58,288 nt of DNA from SAR202 cluster bacterium (GTDB lineage Bacteria; Chloroflexota; Dehalococcoidia; Lucifugimonadales; Lucifugimonadaceae). The DNA lies in NCBI GenBank assembly GCA_009392215.1, contig VFGZ01000036.1, positions 1-58,288 of the forward strand, given 5' to 3'. Each line of letters starts with the position of its first letter. Position 1 is the stretch's first letter. The notes below the pieces were generated by a model. It did not search any database, had not been told where the DNA came from, and saw only the letters and a list, made by a program, of their open reading frames with translations. Of this stretch, positions 17,357-26,646 are shown piece by piece. The position numbers and the translations under genes are program-made.

Positions 17357-19068
17357 ACTGTAGCTCCAACAGTGATTCGTTCTCTGATACTAACAACAAG
17401 ATCAGCGGGCCTGAACGGCAGACCCGTGTACTGAGTAATAGATTCTGCTGGATATCCCTCTTGACGCAACAGAGACGACCACTGGCCTAGGTAATTAAGT
17501 TCAGGAACAATAATTTTTCGTGCAGAATCCAGTACCTGTTTCACTTCATCCGGTAAAGGATGCAATGCAACAGAGTAGAGCCAGCCGATGTTTTCTCCCG
17601 ATGCTCGCAAGCGATCATAGGCTTCTCGTGCAGGCCCCTTCGAACTACCCCAAGGCATGATAATCACACCATCATCAACATTCTCTATTTCATAATGAGC
17701 ACCGTTGAGAAGATCGAGCTTTTTAAATCGACGCTGAGTCAACCTAATGTGGTGTCGAGGAAGGTGAGTAGTATCACCAATTTCGTCATGCTCGGAACCA
17801 TTAGCAACATAAGCGCCAGGACCACCTGGAATCGGCATACCTGGTAGTGGTGTAGTGCCATCCCAAGAGTCGTATCGTTTTCCATTATCTTCTTGGTTTA
17901 CCAAAGTCCTAGACTCAGTACTTATAGAGCTTAGATCAGGTCGCCGGATATTCTCTCCCCGCTCAGCCAACCCAAATTCCGACAAGAGAATCACTGGGCC
18001 CTGATAACGCTCAGCCCAATTCACTGACAAAGCTCCTGCGTAAAAACATTCTTCAATAGTTCCTGGGGCGAGCACGGGCATCTTGATATCACCATGAGCT
18101 GGATGCATGCAGGTGTACAAATCCGATTGCTCAGACTTAGTCGGTAGTCCCGTGGCAGGTCCTCCACGTTGCACATCTACGACTACTAATGGAATCTCAG
18201 CCATCCAAGCCAGACCCAGACCTTCGCTCATGAGAGAAAACCCCGGCCCAGCGGTGGCTGTCATAGATTTTTTCCCAGCAAATCCAGCACCCAAAATCGC
18301 GTTGATCGCCTCAATTTCAGACGCTACTTGGTGCACGAACCGCCCTTCTCCCCATAAATTATTCTCCATCCATATCAACACAGTCGTCGCCGGAGAAATA
18401 GGATACCCAACATAAAACTCTAATCCAGCAGCAGTAGCTCCCAAGGACAAAGCAGCATTACCAGTTACCACAATCTGTTCATAATCAGGAGGGTCAGGCG
18501 CAAGTAGTTTCCCGACTTTAAAGCCGGCATCTGTGGCAACTTCTGACCCGAGGCGAACGGCCTTAATGTTCGCCTCAATAATCTCATCATCACCATCACG
18601 GCCCCGCGTGAATCGCTGAGTGATAAAAGCATCGATCTGGCGAAGATCGAAATCAATCAAATTTGCCACGGCTCCGATACTAACCATATTGGCAGCTCTA
18701 GCATTGCCAGTGGACTTTGCGAGTTCATCAGCCCTGATGCCAAAGTAATCACCGCCATCAGGCAGTTCATATTCTTCAGCGTTGTAGATAGTTACCCCAC
18801 CAACATTCAAGTCTTGGTGATGATGATCATAGGCATACTGGTTCAGCGCAACCAACACATCAACACCATCACCTGAATTCAAAACCGGAGTGGTTGATAT
18901 TCTTACCTGCGACGAGGCTGGACCACCCATTATCTGCGATGGGAAAGTCGAGTGGGTCTGAACGAAATAACCAGCATGGGCCGCTGCTCTCGAGAGGGCA
19001 TCTGCAGACGTGACCAGTCCCTGACCGCCCTCACCGGCGAATCGAATGACAAAGTCCTGTTTGTCCAA
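17353..19068 (-). CDS. korA: 2-oxoacid:ferredoxin oxidoreductase, fused gamma-alpha subunit
   Basis: A 571-residue subunit joining the gamma domain (about 5-180; RFAGEGGQGLVTSADAL and THSTFPSQIMGGPASSQV) to the alpha domain (about 195-571; YPISPATTVLIWMENN, SEIEAINAILGAGFAGKKSM, VDVQRGGPATGLPTKSEQSD). This fused form is known from actinobacteria and Chloroflexota, among others. The start is a TTG at 19068-19066 with AAGG upstream. It is the first gene of a two-gene operon with korB, reading away from the AT-rich 19069-19487 region that should hold its promoter. Confidence 0.92.
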   Translation of the reverse strand: MDKQDFVIRFAGEGGQGLVTSADALSRAAAHAGYFVQTHSTFPSQIMGGPASSQVRISTTPVLNSGDGVDVLVALNQYAYDHHHQDLNVGGVTIYNAEEYELPDGGDYFGIRADELAKSTGNARAANMVSIGAVANLIDFDLRQIDAFITQRFTRGRDGDDEIIEANIKAVRLGSEVATDAGFKVGKLLAPDPPDYEQIVVTGNAALSLGATAAGLEFYVGYPISPATTVLIWMENNLWGEGRFVHQVASEIEAINAILGAGFAGKKSMTATAGPGFSLMSEGLGLAWMAEIPLVVVDVQRGGPATGLPTKSEQSDLYTCMHPAHGDIKMPVLAPGTIEECFYAGALSVNWAERYQGPVILLSEFGLAERGENIRRPDLSSISTESRTLVNQEDNGKRYDSWDGTTPLPGMPIPGGPGAYVANGSEHDEIGDTTHLPRHHIRLTQRRFKKLDLLNGAHYEIENVDDGVIIMPWGSSKGPAREAYDRLRASGENIGWLYSVALHPLPDEVKQVLDSARKIIVPELNYLGQWSSLLRQEGYPAESITQYTGLPFRPADLVVSIRERITVGATV

Positions 19069-19487
19069 TTGTTATTTTACCTTCTACCGAACGCGCTAAT
19101 TACCACGTTCTATTTTGTTTCGAACCGTCTCAATCCTTTTTCAGGCACAAAAAAACCGCATCGGTGAATACGTTGATTATGCGGTTAATTATGAACTGAA
19201 ATCTAGGCGAGTTGTCTCTAAGTTTTGTATGTACATTAAGTGCAGTTATATGACCGAAACCATTACGATCTTCAATTCGTTAAAACGATTGCTAATTGGT
19301 AATCAGCATTTTAACCGCTTTTTGCCGAAAGTTAATTATCAATTTCGTTTACTCCAGTGTCAATTTGTATCGTATTGAAATTTCAAATCGATAATAAGTC
19401 CAGTAGAAAGCATGTTGAAAACCGTTTGACCATCGACCGTGGTAATTCTAGAATTTCCACTTATTAAGCGAGTATTTCCCAAAAAAA
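19069..19487 (+). other. AT-rich divergent intergenic region between korA and NUDIX genes
   Basis: A 419-base gene-free stretch, clearly richer in A+T than its flanks, with several TTAATTAT-type repeats (around 19185, 19330) but no convincing reading frame. It should carry the korAB promoter on the minus strand. A good plus-strand sigma-70-like promoter lies at its right end. I see no structured RNA that I can name. Confidence 0.6.
19426..19454 (+). promoter_or_regulatory. sigma-70-like promoter for the NUDIX/GNAT pair
   Basis: TTGACC (19426-19431) and TAGAAT (19449-19454) are separated by exactly 17 bases, in the AT-rich region just upstream of the NUDIX gene. The predicted start of transcription is near 19461, leaving a short leader. 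Confidence 0.5.
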
Positions 19488-20012
19488 ATGGATTTGCCCT
19501 CTATGACCAAACGGATCAATCCAAAGCACTCCATTGACCGTTGGTCTGCGGGTGGTGTTGTATTACGACCAGACCCACACGACAAAACAATATTGACTGT
19601 TGCCCTTTGCCATAGGAAAGCTGAGTGTCTCTGGGCACTTCCAAAAGGAACTCCAGAAAAAGATGAGACAGTTCCACAAACAGCTGAACGAGAAGTTGCT
19701 GAGGAAACCGGGCTAATTGTCGAAATTGGTCCGCCAATCGACAACACTTTCTACTCGTTCTTTAGAACTGCCGCTGAAGCCACGGGGGATTTACCATTCG
19801 ACCCAAAGACCAAAATACGGATTGATAAAACAGTTCACTGGTATCTAATGAAATACGTTCGCGGTGATATAGCCAACCACGATTGTGAGTACGATGACGT
19901 TGAATGGATCAAAATTGAAGAAGCACTAAAGAGGCTTACACATAGGAATGAAGCACGAATCCTGGAAAAAGCTGTGGCCTTTTATGAAAACGGAGCCACA
20001 ACCTCGCACTAA
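19488..20012 (+). CDS. NUDIX hydrolase
   Basis: A 174-residue pyrophosphohydrolase of a nucleoside-diphosphate-linked compound or a diadenosine polyphosphate. The NUDIX box spans residues 54-76: Gly54, then REVAEETGL with the metal-binding EE pair (E72, E73). The N-terminal SAGGVVLRP and the LPKG entry fit the Ap4A/8-oxo-dGTP sanitation type. A later Met (residue 6) is an alternative start. It overlaps the GNAT gene by 29 bases and probably shares its transcript. Confidence 0.93.
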   Translation: MDLPSMTKRINPKHSIDRWSAGGVVLRPDPHDKTILTVALCHRKAECLWALPKGTPEKDETVPQTAEREVAEETGLIVEIGPPIDNTFYSFFRTAAEATGDLPFDPKTKIRIDKTVHWYLMKYVRGDIANHDCEYDDVEWIKIEEALKRLTHRNEARILEKAVAFYENGATTSH

Positions 20013-20577
20013 CATCCGATTAGTCGGAGAATTCACCGTCCTAAGGTCCAAAATCATGGACGACGCACAGGCCGATTATTCATGGCGAATCGACCCCGAA
20101 CTCGCTTCTCTTGATGCAACACGACCTGTCACACTGTCTCTCGAAGAGTATTTACGTTATCACCGAGACGATGTGCGGTATCCATCTCCATGGTCAGTGA
20201 GAATGGCAATTGATACTCTCGGTGGGAAGCATATTGGCAACTGCATGTATTACGACATTGACGCCGAAAAATCCCAATGCGAACTAGGAATCATGATTGG
20301 TGACCGCAACTACTGGAGTAAAGGTTATGGCACCGACGTCGTAAAAACAGCTGTGAACCATATTTTCCAAACAACTGAACTCGATCGCGTATACCTCCAC
20401 ACGCTCACAAGTAACTATCGAGCTCAAAAATCCTTCGCAAAAGCAGGATTTAAACCCCTTGGCAACAAAAAACGAGACGGTTATGAATTCGTCTTTATGG
20501 AAGTCCAACGAAAAAACTGGGAGGCTGAACAGGCAAAGTCCGTAATAGACGTGTCTACTCATAGGCCTGCTAAGTAG
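19984..20577 (+). CDS. GNAT-family N-acetyltransferase
   Basis: Transfers an acyl group from acyl-CoA to an amine, possibly a ribosomal-protein N-terminus or an antibiotic-like amine as in the RimJ/RimL-like subgroup. The CoA-binding loop is in YWSKGYGTDVVKTAV, followed by the typical LHTLTSNYRAQKSFAKAGF. The start at 19984 lies 12 residues inside a longer frame (19948) and puts the first strand (IRLVGEFTVLR) near the N-terminus. Both starts overlap the NUDIX gene. The C-terminal 20 residues are polar and not part of the fold. Confidence 0.88.
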   Translation: MKTEPQPRTNIRLVGEFTVLRSKIMDDAQADYSWRIDPELASLDATRPVTLSLEEYLRYHRDDVRYPSPWSVRMAIDTLGGKHIGNCMYYDIDAEKSQCELGIMIGDRNYWSKGYGTDVVKTAVNHIFQTTELDRVYLHTLTSNYRAQKSFAKAGFKPLGNKKRDGYEFVFMEVQRKNWEAEQAKSVIDVSTHRPAK

Positions 20578-20650
20578 TTCTACGCTGAAGCGTGATACAG
20601 TCGGCCCATTCACCGGTTCTTAACAGTCAACCACAAACGGAGAAACTACC

Positions 20651-21280
20651 ATGAATTTACTACTAATCAGCGGAGGGAAGCATCCCTATGAAGAGTCCAC
20701 CCCAGTGTTGCAAGAATTTGTACGTGAAGCTGGTCACACAGTTACGCTATCCGAGTCAGCAAAAGAACTCGAAGATAATCTTTCGATTTTCGACGCTATT
20801 GTTCTCAATACCTTACGCCAAAAAGCTACCAACAACGATCTAACAAAAGTACAACGGGAAGGATTAGAAGGTTATGTTTCCGGTGGGGGATCCTTGTTGT
20901 CCATTCACATTTCGGCAGCGTCTTGCCCTGATTGGTCTCAATCAAAAAAAATCACAGGCGGCGGATGGGTACTTGGAGAAAGCTGGCACCCACCCTTCGG
21001 TTGGTTCCAGGTATATGTTGATGACACCGATCACCCCATAGCCAACGGTGTTTCAGATTTCTGGACCTATGATGAGTGTTACTGCGGGCTCGATATACAG
21101 CCAGGGGTAAACATCTTCATGCACGGCATTGTTGAGGGCGAAAATAAGCCTCTAGGGTGGTCGCACCAATACGGCGAAGGCAAAGTAGCAAACATAGCAC
21201 TTGGGCACGCAGGATCATCTCAGCAACACCCTCAATTCCAAAAACTCATCCTAAACGCCTTAAATTACCTAAACAGCTAG
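20651..21280 (+). CDS. ThuA-like (class I glutamine amidotransferase-fold) protein
   Basis: A 209-residue ThuA-family protein. The N-terminus MNLLLISGGKHPYEESTPVL and the segment GYVSGGGSLLSIHISAAS follow the ThuA pattern, and the C-terminus has GEGKVANIALGHAG. ThuA proteins take part in sugar or glycoside catabolism, but their reactions are poorly defined. The ribosome-binding site is CGGAGAAA. It is followed 39 bases later by a sulfatase and then an amidohydrolase, so a role in the same degradative pathway is likely. Confidence 0.85.
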   Translation: MNLLLISGGKHPYEESTPVLQEFVREAGHTVTLSESAKELEDNLSIFDAIVLNTLRQKATNNDLTKVQREGLEGYVSGGGSLLSIHISAASCPDWSQSKKITGGGWVLGESWHPPFGWFQVYVDDTDHPIANGVSDFWTYDECYCGLDIQPGVNIFMHGIVEGENKPLGWSHQYGEGKVANIALGHAGSSQQHPQFQKLILNALNYLNS

Positions 21281-21319
21281 CGGGTGAAATAATCTTAAGA
21301 AACAGGACATTATTTTCAA

Positions 21320-22648
21320 ATGGCCATTGATACAAAACGCCGACCAAACATCGTACTTATCATGTCAGACGACTTGGGTTATGAAGCTATAGGAGCCAAT
21401 GGTGGCACCTCATACGACACTCCAGTTCTAGACAGTATGGCCTCGACCGGGGCCCGTTTTGAAAATGCCCATGTCCAGCCACTGTGCACTCCCACACGCG
21501 TCCAATTGATGACCGGAAAATACAACTTCCGTAATTACATCGGATTCGGACTGATCGCCCCAGATGAAGTAACATTCGGGCATCTTTTCTCCGAGGCTGG
21601 ATACAAAACTTGTATATCAGGCAAGTGGCAACTGCACTCTTACAACCCACCTGATGAAATGCCAGAAATGCGATCGAAAGGACAGAAAATAGAAGACGCA
21701 GGCTTTGATGAATTTTGTGTCTGGCACCCGCACCACACAGAAGACAAAGGGTCGAGGTATAAAGATCCGATCATTTACGAAAACGGAAAATTCCTTGAGA
21801 ACACCCAAGGTGAGTACGGAGAAGATATTTTTGCCGATTACATCATAGAATTTATGGACCGTAACCAAAACGATCCGTTCTTTGTCTATTTCCCAATGGC
21901 CCTCACACATAGACCACTGGAGCCTACCCCAGACAGCCCAGAATTCGAAGAGTTCATACCTCCCTCTAACGAAACGCTTGGAGGACGCACATGGGATGAA
22001 CTCGAAGGCTGGGAGGACGATCCGCGTTATTACAAGGATATGGTTGAATACCACGATAAAGTCATCGGTCGAGTCAACGATAAACTCACTGAACTTGGGA
22101 TAGCGGAAGATACCCTTGTTATATACGTCGGCGACAATGGTTCCCCCATAGAGGTTTGCTCAGTAGTGCACTCTCATACCGAAGTCTGTGGAGGGAAAGG
22201 CCTTACAGTAGATCGCGGGACTCACGTACCTCTGATAGCCAGTTGGCCCGGCACGATTCCCCAAGGACATGTCGAAACAGATCTGATTGATTCTTCAGAT
22301 TTTCTCCCGACTATTCTGGACGCGGCTGGTATTAAACCTCCAGATGAATACTTAATGGATGGGCGCAGTTTCTTGCCACAACTCAAAGGAGAGAAGGGTA
22401 ATTCACGCGACTGGGTGTACTTCCATTTTGAACCCATGAGTGGTCGTAACACTCGATTCGCACGATACATACGCAACCATAACTACAAATTGTACGATGA
22501 CGGACGGTTATTCGATTTGAACGCAGACGCAGAAGAAGAATTCCCTTTTACAGCATCGACCGATAATGATGACCGGGCTGAAGCGCGAAAACAACTGGAG
22601 CCGATTTTCGATCAGATGGTAAAAGAGAAACCGCCCAAGCCCGTATAA
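21320..22648 (+). CDS. sulfatase (Cys-type, arylsulfatase family S1)
   Basis: Hydrolyses a sulfate ester. Residues 10-18 (NIVLIMSDD) provide the calcium-binding aspartates. Cys56 in C-T-P-T-R (56-60) is the residue oxidised to formylglycine by a maturation enzyme not encoded in this window. Downstream GKWQLH and the GDNGSP segment complete the active site. At 442 residues it is typical. No signal peptide is seen, so it probably acts in the cytoplasm. It stands between the ThuA-like gene and the amidohydrolase with short gaps, probably in one operon. The substrate is unknown. Confidence 0.93.
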   Translation: MAIDTKRRPNIVLIMSDDLGYEAIGANGGTSYDTPVLDSMASTGARFENAHVQPLCTPTRVQLMTGKYNFRNYIGFGLIAPDEVTFGHLFSEAGYKTCISGKWQLHSYNPPDEMPEMRSKGQKIEDAGFDEFCVWHPHHTEDKGSRYKDPIIYENGKFLENTQGEYGEDIFADYIIEFMDRNQNDPFFVYFPMALTHRPLEPTPDSPEFEEFIPPSNETLGGRTWDELEGWEDDPRYYKDMVEYHDKVIGRVNDKLTELGIAEDTLVIYVGDNGSPIEVCSVVHSHTEVCGGKGLTVDRGTHVPLIASWPGTIPQGHVETDLIDSSDFLPTILDAAGIKPPDEYLMDGRSFLPQLKGEKGNSRDWVYFHFEPMSGRNTRFARYIRNHNYKLYDDGRLFDLNADAEEEFPFTASTDNDDRAEARKQLEPIFDQMVKEKPPKPV

Positions 22649-22663
22649 ACAAAACCATCACCA

Positions 22664-23674
22664 ATGCCAGATACAGACACAAACTGGATCGATCTGACGA
22701 TCGAGGATCCAATCGATCCCGATATCCCTATATGTGATCCACACCACCATTTCTGGGATCGACCAGGGAACAGGTACATGCTGGATGAATTACTCCTAGA
22801 TATTGCAAGTGGGCACAATATCACCGAGACCGTTTTCGTTGAATGCAGCGCAATGTACAGAAAAGCCGGACCTGAGAGTATGCGGCCTGTTGGTGAAGTA
22901 GAGTTTGTACAAGGTCTAGCAGCGCAAAGTGCAAGTGGAGATTATGGAGAGGCCAAAATAGCAGCCGGAATCATCGGATATGCTGACCTCAGTATTGGCG
23001 ATAATGTCATAGAGGTGCTAGAGGCGCAGATTGACGCCAGCCGCAATAGATTCAGAGGGATTCGTAACTCATCTTGTTGGGATCAAAGTCCAGAGATCGC
23101 AGGATATAAAAACCCACCTAAGGGATTGCTAAATGACAAAAGTTTCCGTCAGGGATTTTCACATTTGCAAAGACTTGGTCTTAGCTTCGATGCCTGGATG
23201 TATCACACACAATTAGGAGAACTTGTTGATCTGGCAAGAAACTATCCAGACACTCCAATTATCTTAGATCACATTGGCGGACCGATCGGGATAGGCCCTT
23301 ATTCAAGCAGGCGGGATGAAGTTTTTAAGCTCTGGAGCGAAGGGGTAAGTAATCTTGCTAAATGCGAAAATGTAGTTGTTAAACTAGGCGGACTAGGAAT
23401 GACACTGGGAGGATTCAAATGGCATGAGCGCAATGCACCGCCATCTTCAGAAGATATCGCTAGAATCATGACCCCGTACTACGAGCACTGTATAGAAGAA
23501 TTTGGTGTAAAGAGATGCATGTTCGAAAGTAACTTCCCGGTAGACAATGCCTCAACCTCTTACGCGGTACTTTGGAACGCATTCAAACGAATTGCAAGTG
23601 ATTACTCTGAAAGCGAACGTTCATCTCTGTTCCGGGACACTGCTCTTGAAGTGTATCGAATCAGTTCAGACTAA
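22664..23674 (+). CDS. amidohydrolase_2-family metal-dependent hydrolase
   Basis: A 336-residue TIM-barrel hydrolase of the amidohydrolase_2 (lactonase/decarboxylase) family. DPHHHFWDR (25-33) is the N-terminal metal signature, LDHIGGPIG and FESNFPVDN provide the later His and Asp positions. Relatives include lactonases acting on sugar lactones and dicarboxylate lactones, which would suit a sugar-acid pathway. It starts 15 bases after the sulfatase stop, so it is the third gene of the ThuA-sulfatase set. Confidence 0.88.
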   Translation: MPDTDTNWIDLTIEDPIDPDIPICDPHHHFWDRPGNRYMLDELLLDIASGHNITETVFVECSAMYRKAGPESMRPVGEVEFVQGLAAQSASGDYGEAKIAAGIIGYADLSIGDNVIEVLEAQIDASRNRFRGIRNSSCWDQSPEIAGYKNPPKGLLNDKSFRQGFSHLQRLGLSFDAWMYHTQLGELVDLARNYPDTPIILDHIGGPIGIGPYSSRRDEVFKLWSEGVSNLAKCENVVVKLGGLGMTLGGFKWHERNAPPSSEDIARIMTPYYEHCIEEFGVKRCMFESNFPVDNASTSYAVLWNAFKRIASDYSESERSSLFRDTALEVYRISSD

Positions 23675-23755
23675 CTGCTTTCCCAACCAGATGAACAAGC
23701 ATTGACCTTACAACGCCTAGCAGTAAACCCACTTTCAACCCGAGAGTTCAACTAC

Positions 23756-25576
23756 TTAAGCATCCTGTGGGGGGGCCGGGTTCAACAGATCCATCCCGAT
23801 CGTTTCAGGAAAAACTCCGGCAATTTCCTCTAATGTCCAGCGCCCCGTCTTATGGATAGACCTACCATGTTCAGGCGAATTCATCAGGCTCACTCGATTG
23901 CCAACACAGTGAAATATCTTACCGGTAACATCACTTGCCTGATCCGAAGATAACCAAGCAATCATGGGCGCAACTTGTTCAGGCTCGGTGGTCAACGTTC
24001 CCTCAGGTGGAGGCAAGAAATCCCCTTTTCGCATATCGCGTGTCGAATCGGGAATCGAGTCAGTCATGCGGGTTTGAGCCCCCGGAGAAATAGCATTTGC
24101 CGTTACCCCAAACCTCGCGAGATCTTTAGCCACGACGCGTGTCATGCCAGCGATAGCATCTTTGGCTGCGCCATAATTTGCTTGTCCACCATAACCGTAT
24201 AAGCCGGATACTGAACTAAACGTGACTATTCGTCCCCAACCCTGCTCCTTAAAAATTTGGGACGCAGGCTGTACGACAGAAAATGTGCCTTTCAGATGAA
24301 CATCCATAACATCATCCCACTCCTGTTCAGACATATTGAAAAGCATACGGTCTCGCAAAATCCCGGCTGCAGTTACAACAATATCCAATCGTCCAAACTC
24401 TTCGATGGCAGTTTGTACAATATTTGCACCCCCTTCCATAGTCGCCACAGAATGATACGAAGCAACCGCTTGCCCACCCAATTCGGATATCTCCTCGACA
24501 ACCTGAGCTGCGGGGGTTAAGTCCTCGCCTTCCCCGTCCAACGCGGCTCCTACGTCAGCAACTACTACAGAGGCACCTTGAGAAGCTAGCAACTTTGCCA
24601 CACCTCTTCCGATCCCACGCCCAGCACCCGTAACAACAGCCACCTTACCGGCCAGACGCTTATTCCCAATCTGTTCCTCAACCGCAGAATGTTCAAGTAG
24701 ATTCGGCCCGACAAGTTGATCCAGCTGACCAAGATCCCAGGTCCCCGGTGGCGAAGCGTTATAAATGGTCTTAACCCTGCGAGGCAAAGTCATATGGACT
24801 ATGTTCCCACCGTAGACAAGAAAGGTCTGGCCATTGACGGGCCCGGAATAATCAGAAGCGAGAAATGCCACAAAAGGGGCCACATCCTCGGGCTCCCAAG
24901 AAACCTCGTCTTTTCCAGGGAACAAACCGTTCTCTGCAAGTTTCTCTCTGGTTGCTTCTGGAATCGAATCCACCATACGGGTTTCCGCTCGGGGTGCAAT
25001 CGAATTAGCTGTAACGCCGTATTTGCCCAGATCTTTTGCAACAACTTTTGTAAAACCGTGGACTCCTGATTTTGCTGCACCATAATTCGCTTGTCCCGGA
25101 AAACCGACAAGCCCTGATTCTGAAGTAAAAGTCACGATCCTGCCACCGCGCTGTTTCCTGAATAACGGAGCGGCATGTCGAACAACGTTGAAGGTGCCTT
25201 TCAGATGAACCCGATAAACAGCATCCCATTCTTCTTCGGTCATGTTGTAAATCATTCGGTCACGAAGTATTCCTGCAGCAGTAACGACAATGTCCAGTTG
25301 CCCAAAGTTGTCGAGGGCTGCCTCAACAATTTGCTGCCCACCTTCAAAAGTTGATACCGACTCTGTCACGGCCACGGCCTGACCACCTACCGCTTCAATG
25401 CTAGACACAACTTCAATCGCAGGACTCAGCCCTTCTGTATCACCAGCCAGTGTCAAACCCGCATCATTAACTACAACCCGGGCTCCGTTAGCTGCGAGTT
25501 CCTGAGCGATACCACGACCAATACCTCGTCCCCCTCCTGTAACAATTGCCACCTTGCCATCAAGGGCACCGTTCAT
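23756..25576 (-). CDS. tandem double short-chain dehydrogenase (fused SDR-SDR)
   Basis: A 606-residue protein made of two full SDR domains. Domain 1 (about 5-260) has GGGRGIG (14-20) and Ser152/Tyr165/Lys169. Domain 2 (about 307-560) has GAGRGIG and Ser455/Tyr468/Lys472. Both triads are intact and the halves are alike throughout, so an internal duplication is likely. The same two-dehydrogenase layout occurs in the N-terminus of fungal multifunctional beta-oxidation protein Fox2. Two MaoC-like hydratase genes lie just upstream on the same strand, so the product probably oxidises 3-hydroxyacyl-CoA thioesters. Confidence 0.92.
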   Translation of the reverse strand: MNGALDGKVAIVTGGGRGIGRGIAQELAANGARVVVNDAGLTLAGDTEGLSPAIEVVSSIEAVGGQAVAVTESVSTFEGGQQIVEAALDNFGQLDIVVTAAGILRDRMIYNMTEEEWDAVYRVHLKGTFNVVRHAAPLFRKQRGGRIVTFTSESGLVGFPGQANYGAAKSGVHGFTKVVAKDLGKYGVTANSIAPRAETRMVDSIPEATREKLAENGLFPGKDEVSWEPEDVAPFVAFLASDYSGPVNGQTFLVYGGNIVHMTLPRRVKTIYNASPPGTWDLGQLDQLVGPNLLEHSAVEEQIGNKRLAGKVAVVTGAGRGIGRGVAKLLASQGASVVVADVGAALDGEGEDLTPAAQVVEEISELGGQAVASYHSVATMEGGANIVQTAIEEFGRLDIVVTAAGILRDRMLFNMSEQEWDDVMDVHLKGTFSVVQPASQIFKEQGWGRIVTFSSVSGLYGYGGQANYGAAKDAIAGMTRVVAKDLARFGVTANAISPGAQTRMTDSIPDSTRDMRKGDFLPPPEGTLTTEPEQVAPMIAWLSSDQASDVTGKIFHCVGNRVSLMNSPEHGRSIHKTGRWTLEEIAGVFPETIGMDLLNPAPPQDA

Positions 25577-25621
25577 GATTTTGGATCCTTTTATTGATCT
25601 AAATTAAGCGGGTAATAAAAC

Positions 25622-26089
25622 TTACCCATCACTGTTCGTTATAGGTATAGAAACCAACGCCCTTCCCGGCGTGGTTATGATCCCTTCAGGATTACGTAAT
25701 CCTATTTCAAGCTCTACCAGCCCGATCCCATTCTCAATACGGAGACCAGTGACTTTTCCGACGCAAGTTACAGCGTCACCTGGGAAATCAATTGCACGAT
25801 AAGAAACGTCCAACTCTAACAAACGCCCGGAAGAACCCATCCAACTCGTGACAAGTTCACCGAGCCAAGCACTTTTTAGCGCTCCATGGATAATCACATT
25901 AGGATGTCCCGCGTCACGAGCAACATTAAGATCATAGTGAATAGCAACAAAATCCTGAGAAGCTCCTGCATACATCACCAGCTGGCGTGGATCAGGGTGC
26001 TTGACGATACTGGGTAGTTCATCACCAACGGATACTTCTTCAAAGGGCAGTGTCCGTTGTTCAGTTACAGCGTTAATGTTCTCCAACAC
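25622..26089 (-). CDS. MaoC-like (R)-hydratase, hot-dog fold
   Basis: A small hot-dog-fold protein with the hydratase-2-type motif ASQDFVAIHYD followed by HGALKSAW. Asp and His of the motif are in place for hydration of a trans-2-enoyl-CoA. The GTG at 26089 (155 residues) has AAAGGA at good spacing; an upstream ATG at 26113 would give 163 residues and a longer overlap with the preceding gene. It lies between the other MaoC-like gene and the double SDR, all on one transcript. Such halves often pair as a heterodimer in which only one carries the catalytic residues. Confidence 0.87.
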   Translation of the reverse strand: MLENINAVTEQRTLPFEEVSVGDELPSIVKHPDPRQLVMYAGASQDFVAIHYDLNVARDAGHPNVIIHGALKSAWLGELVTSWMGSSGRLLELDVSYRAIDFPGDAVTCVGKVTGLRIENGIGLVELEIGLRNPEGIITTPGRALVSIPITNSDG

Positions 26090-26576
26090 CCAAATCCTTT
26101 TCTCCCGTGCCATATGTAATCGTCGTGGTTGTTTGAATAGCTTTCAGATTACCATCCTGTCCTGTATAGCTAATTTCTGAAATCTTGAACAACATGGTGC
26201 CCATTCGACCATATTTTTCATACAAATCAGTGATCTTCCTGACCACTGTGATCTGATCGCCGACCATGACCGGCTCAAAGAAACGATACTTACTACCGCC
26301 ATCCAAGATGTGCGCAAAAGGCTCGGGATACGGCTCAGGATATTCACCAGGAAGAAGAGATCTGAAAAATGTTGGTGGAGCGATTAAACCCCCATACAAA
26401 GATTCGCTGGCAATTTCGTCGTTAGAATACAAAGGATTAGAGTCACCGATCGCGCAGGCAAAGCGTTCGACTGCATGACGCTCAATATCGTAAGTTACGG
26501 GAATAGATTCAAGGCCGATAAATGACAATATGTCATCACTGATTACCGGTTTATTTTGATTGTTTGATGTGTTCAT
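26073..26576 (-). CDS. MaoC N-terminal-like hydratase subunit (FAS1-like dehydratase domain)
   Basis: A 167-residue hot-dog-fold protein of the MaoC_dehydratas_N type: YDIERHAVERFACAIGDSNP, then APPTFFRSLLPGEYPEPYPE, HILDGGSKYRFFEPVMVGD and a final beta strand. The IERHAVERFACAIGDSNPLY stretch lacks the His of the catalytic hydratase motif, so it is likely the structural partner of the downstream MaoC-like protein. It is the first gene of the three-gene hydratase/dehydrogenase set. Confidence 0.87.
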   Translation of the reverse strand: MNTSNNQNKPVISDDILSFIGLESIPVTYDIERHAVERFACAIGDSNPLYSNDEIASESLYGGLIAPPTFFRSLLPGEYPEPYPEPFAHILDGGSKYRFFEPVMVGDQITVVRKITDLYEKYGRMGTMLFKISEISYTGQDGNLKAIQTTTTITYGTGEKDLGVGEH

Positions 26577-26646
26577 GACTTAGACGCTCGCCATTGAATT
26601 AGATTTAAATAGCAAGGTACCTTAATGTAGTAATTTAAAGCGCAGT

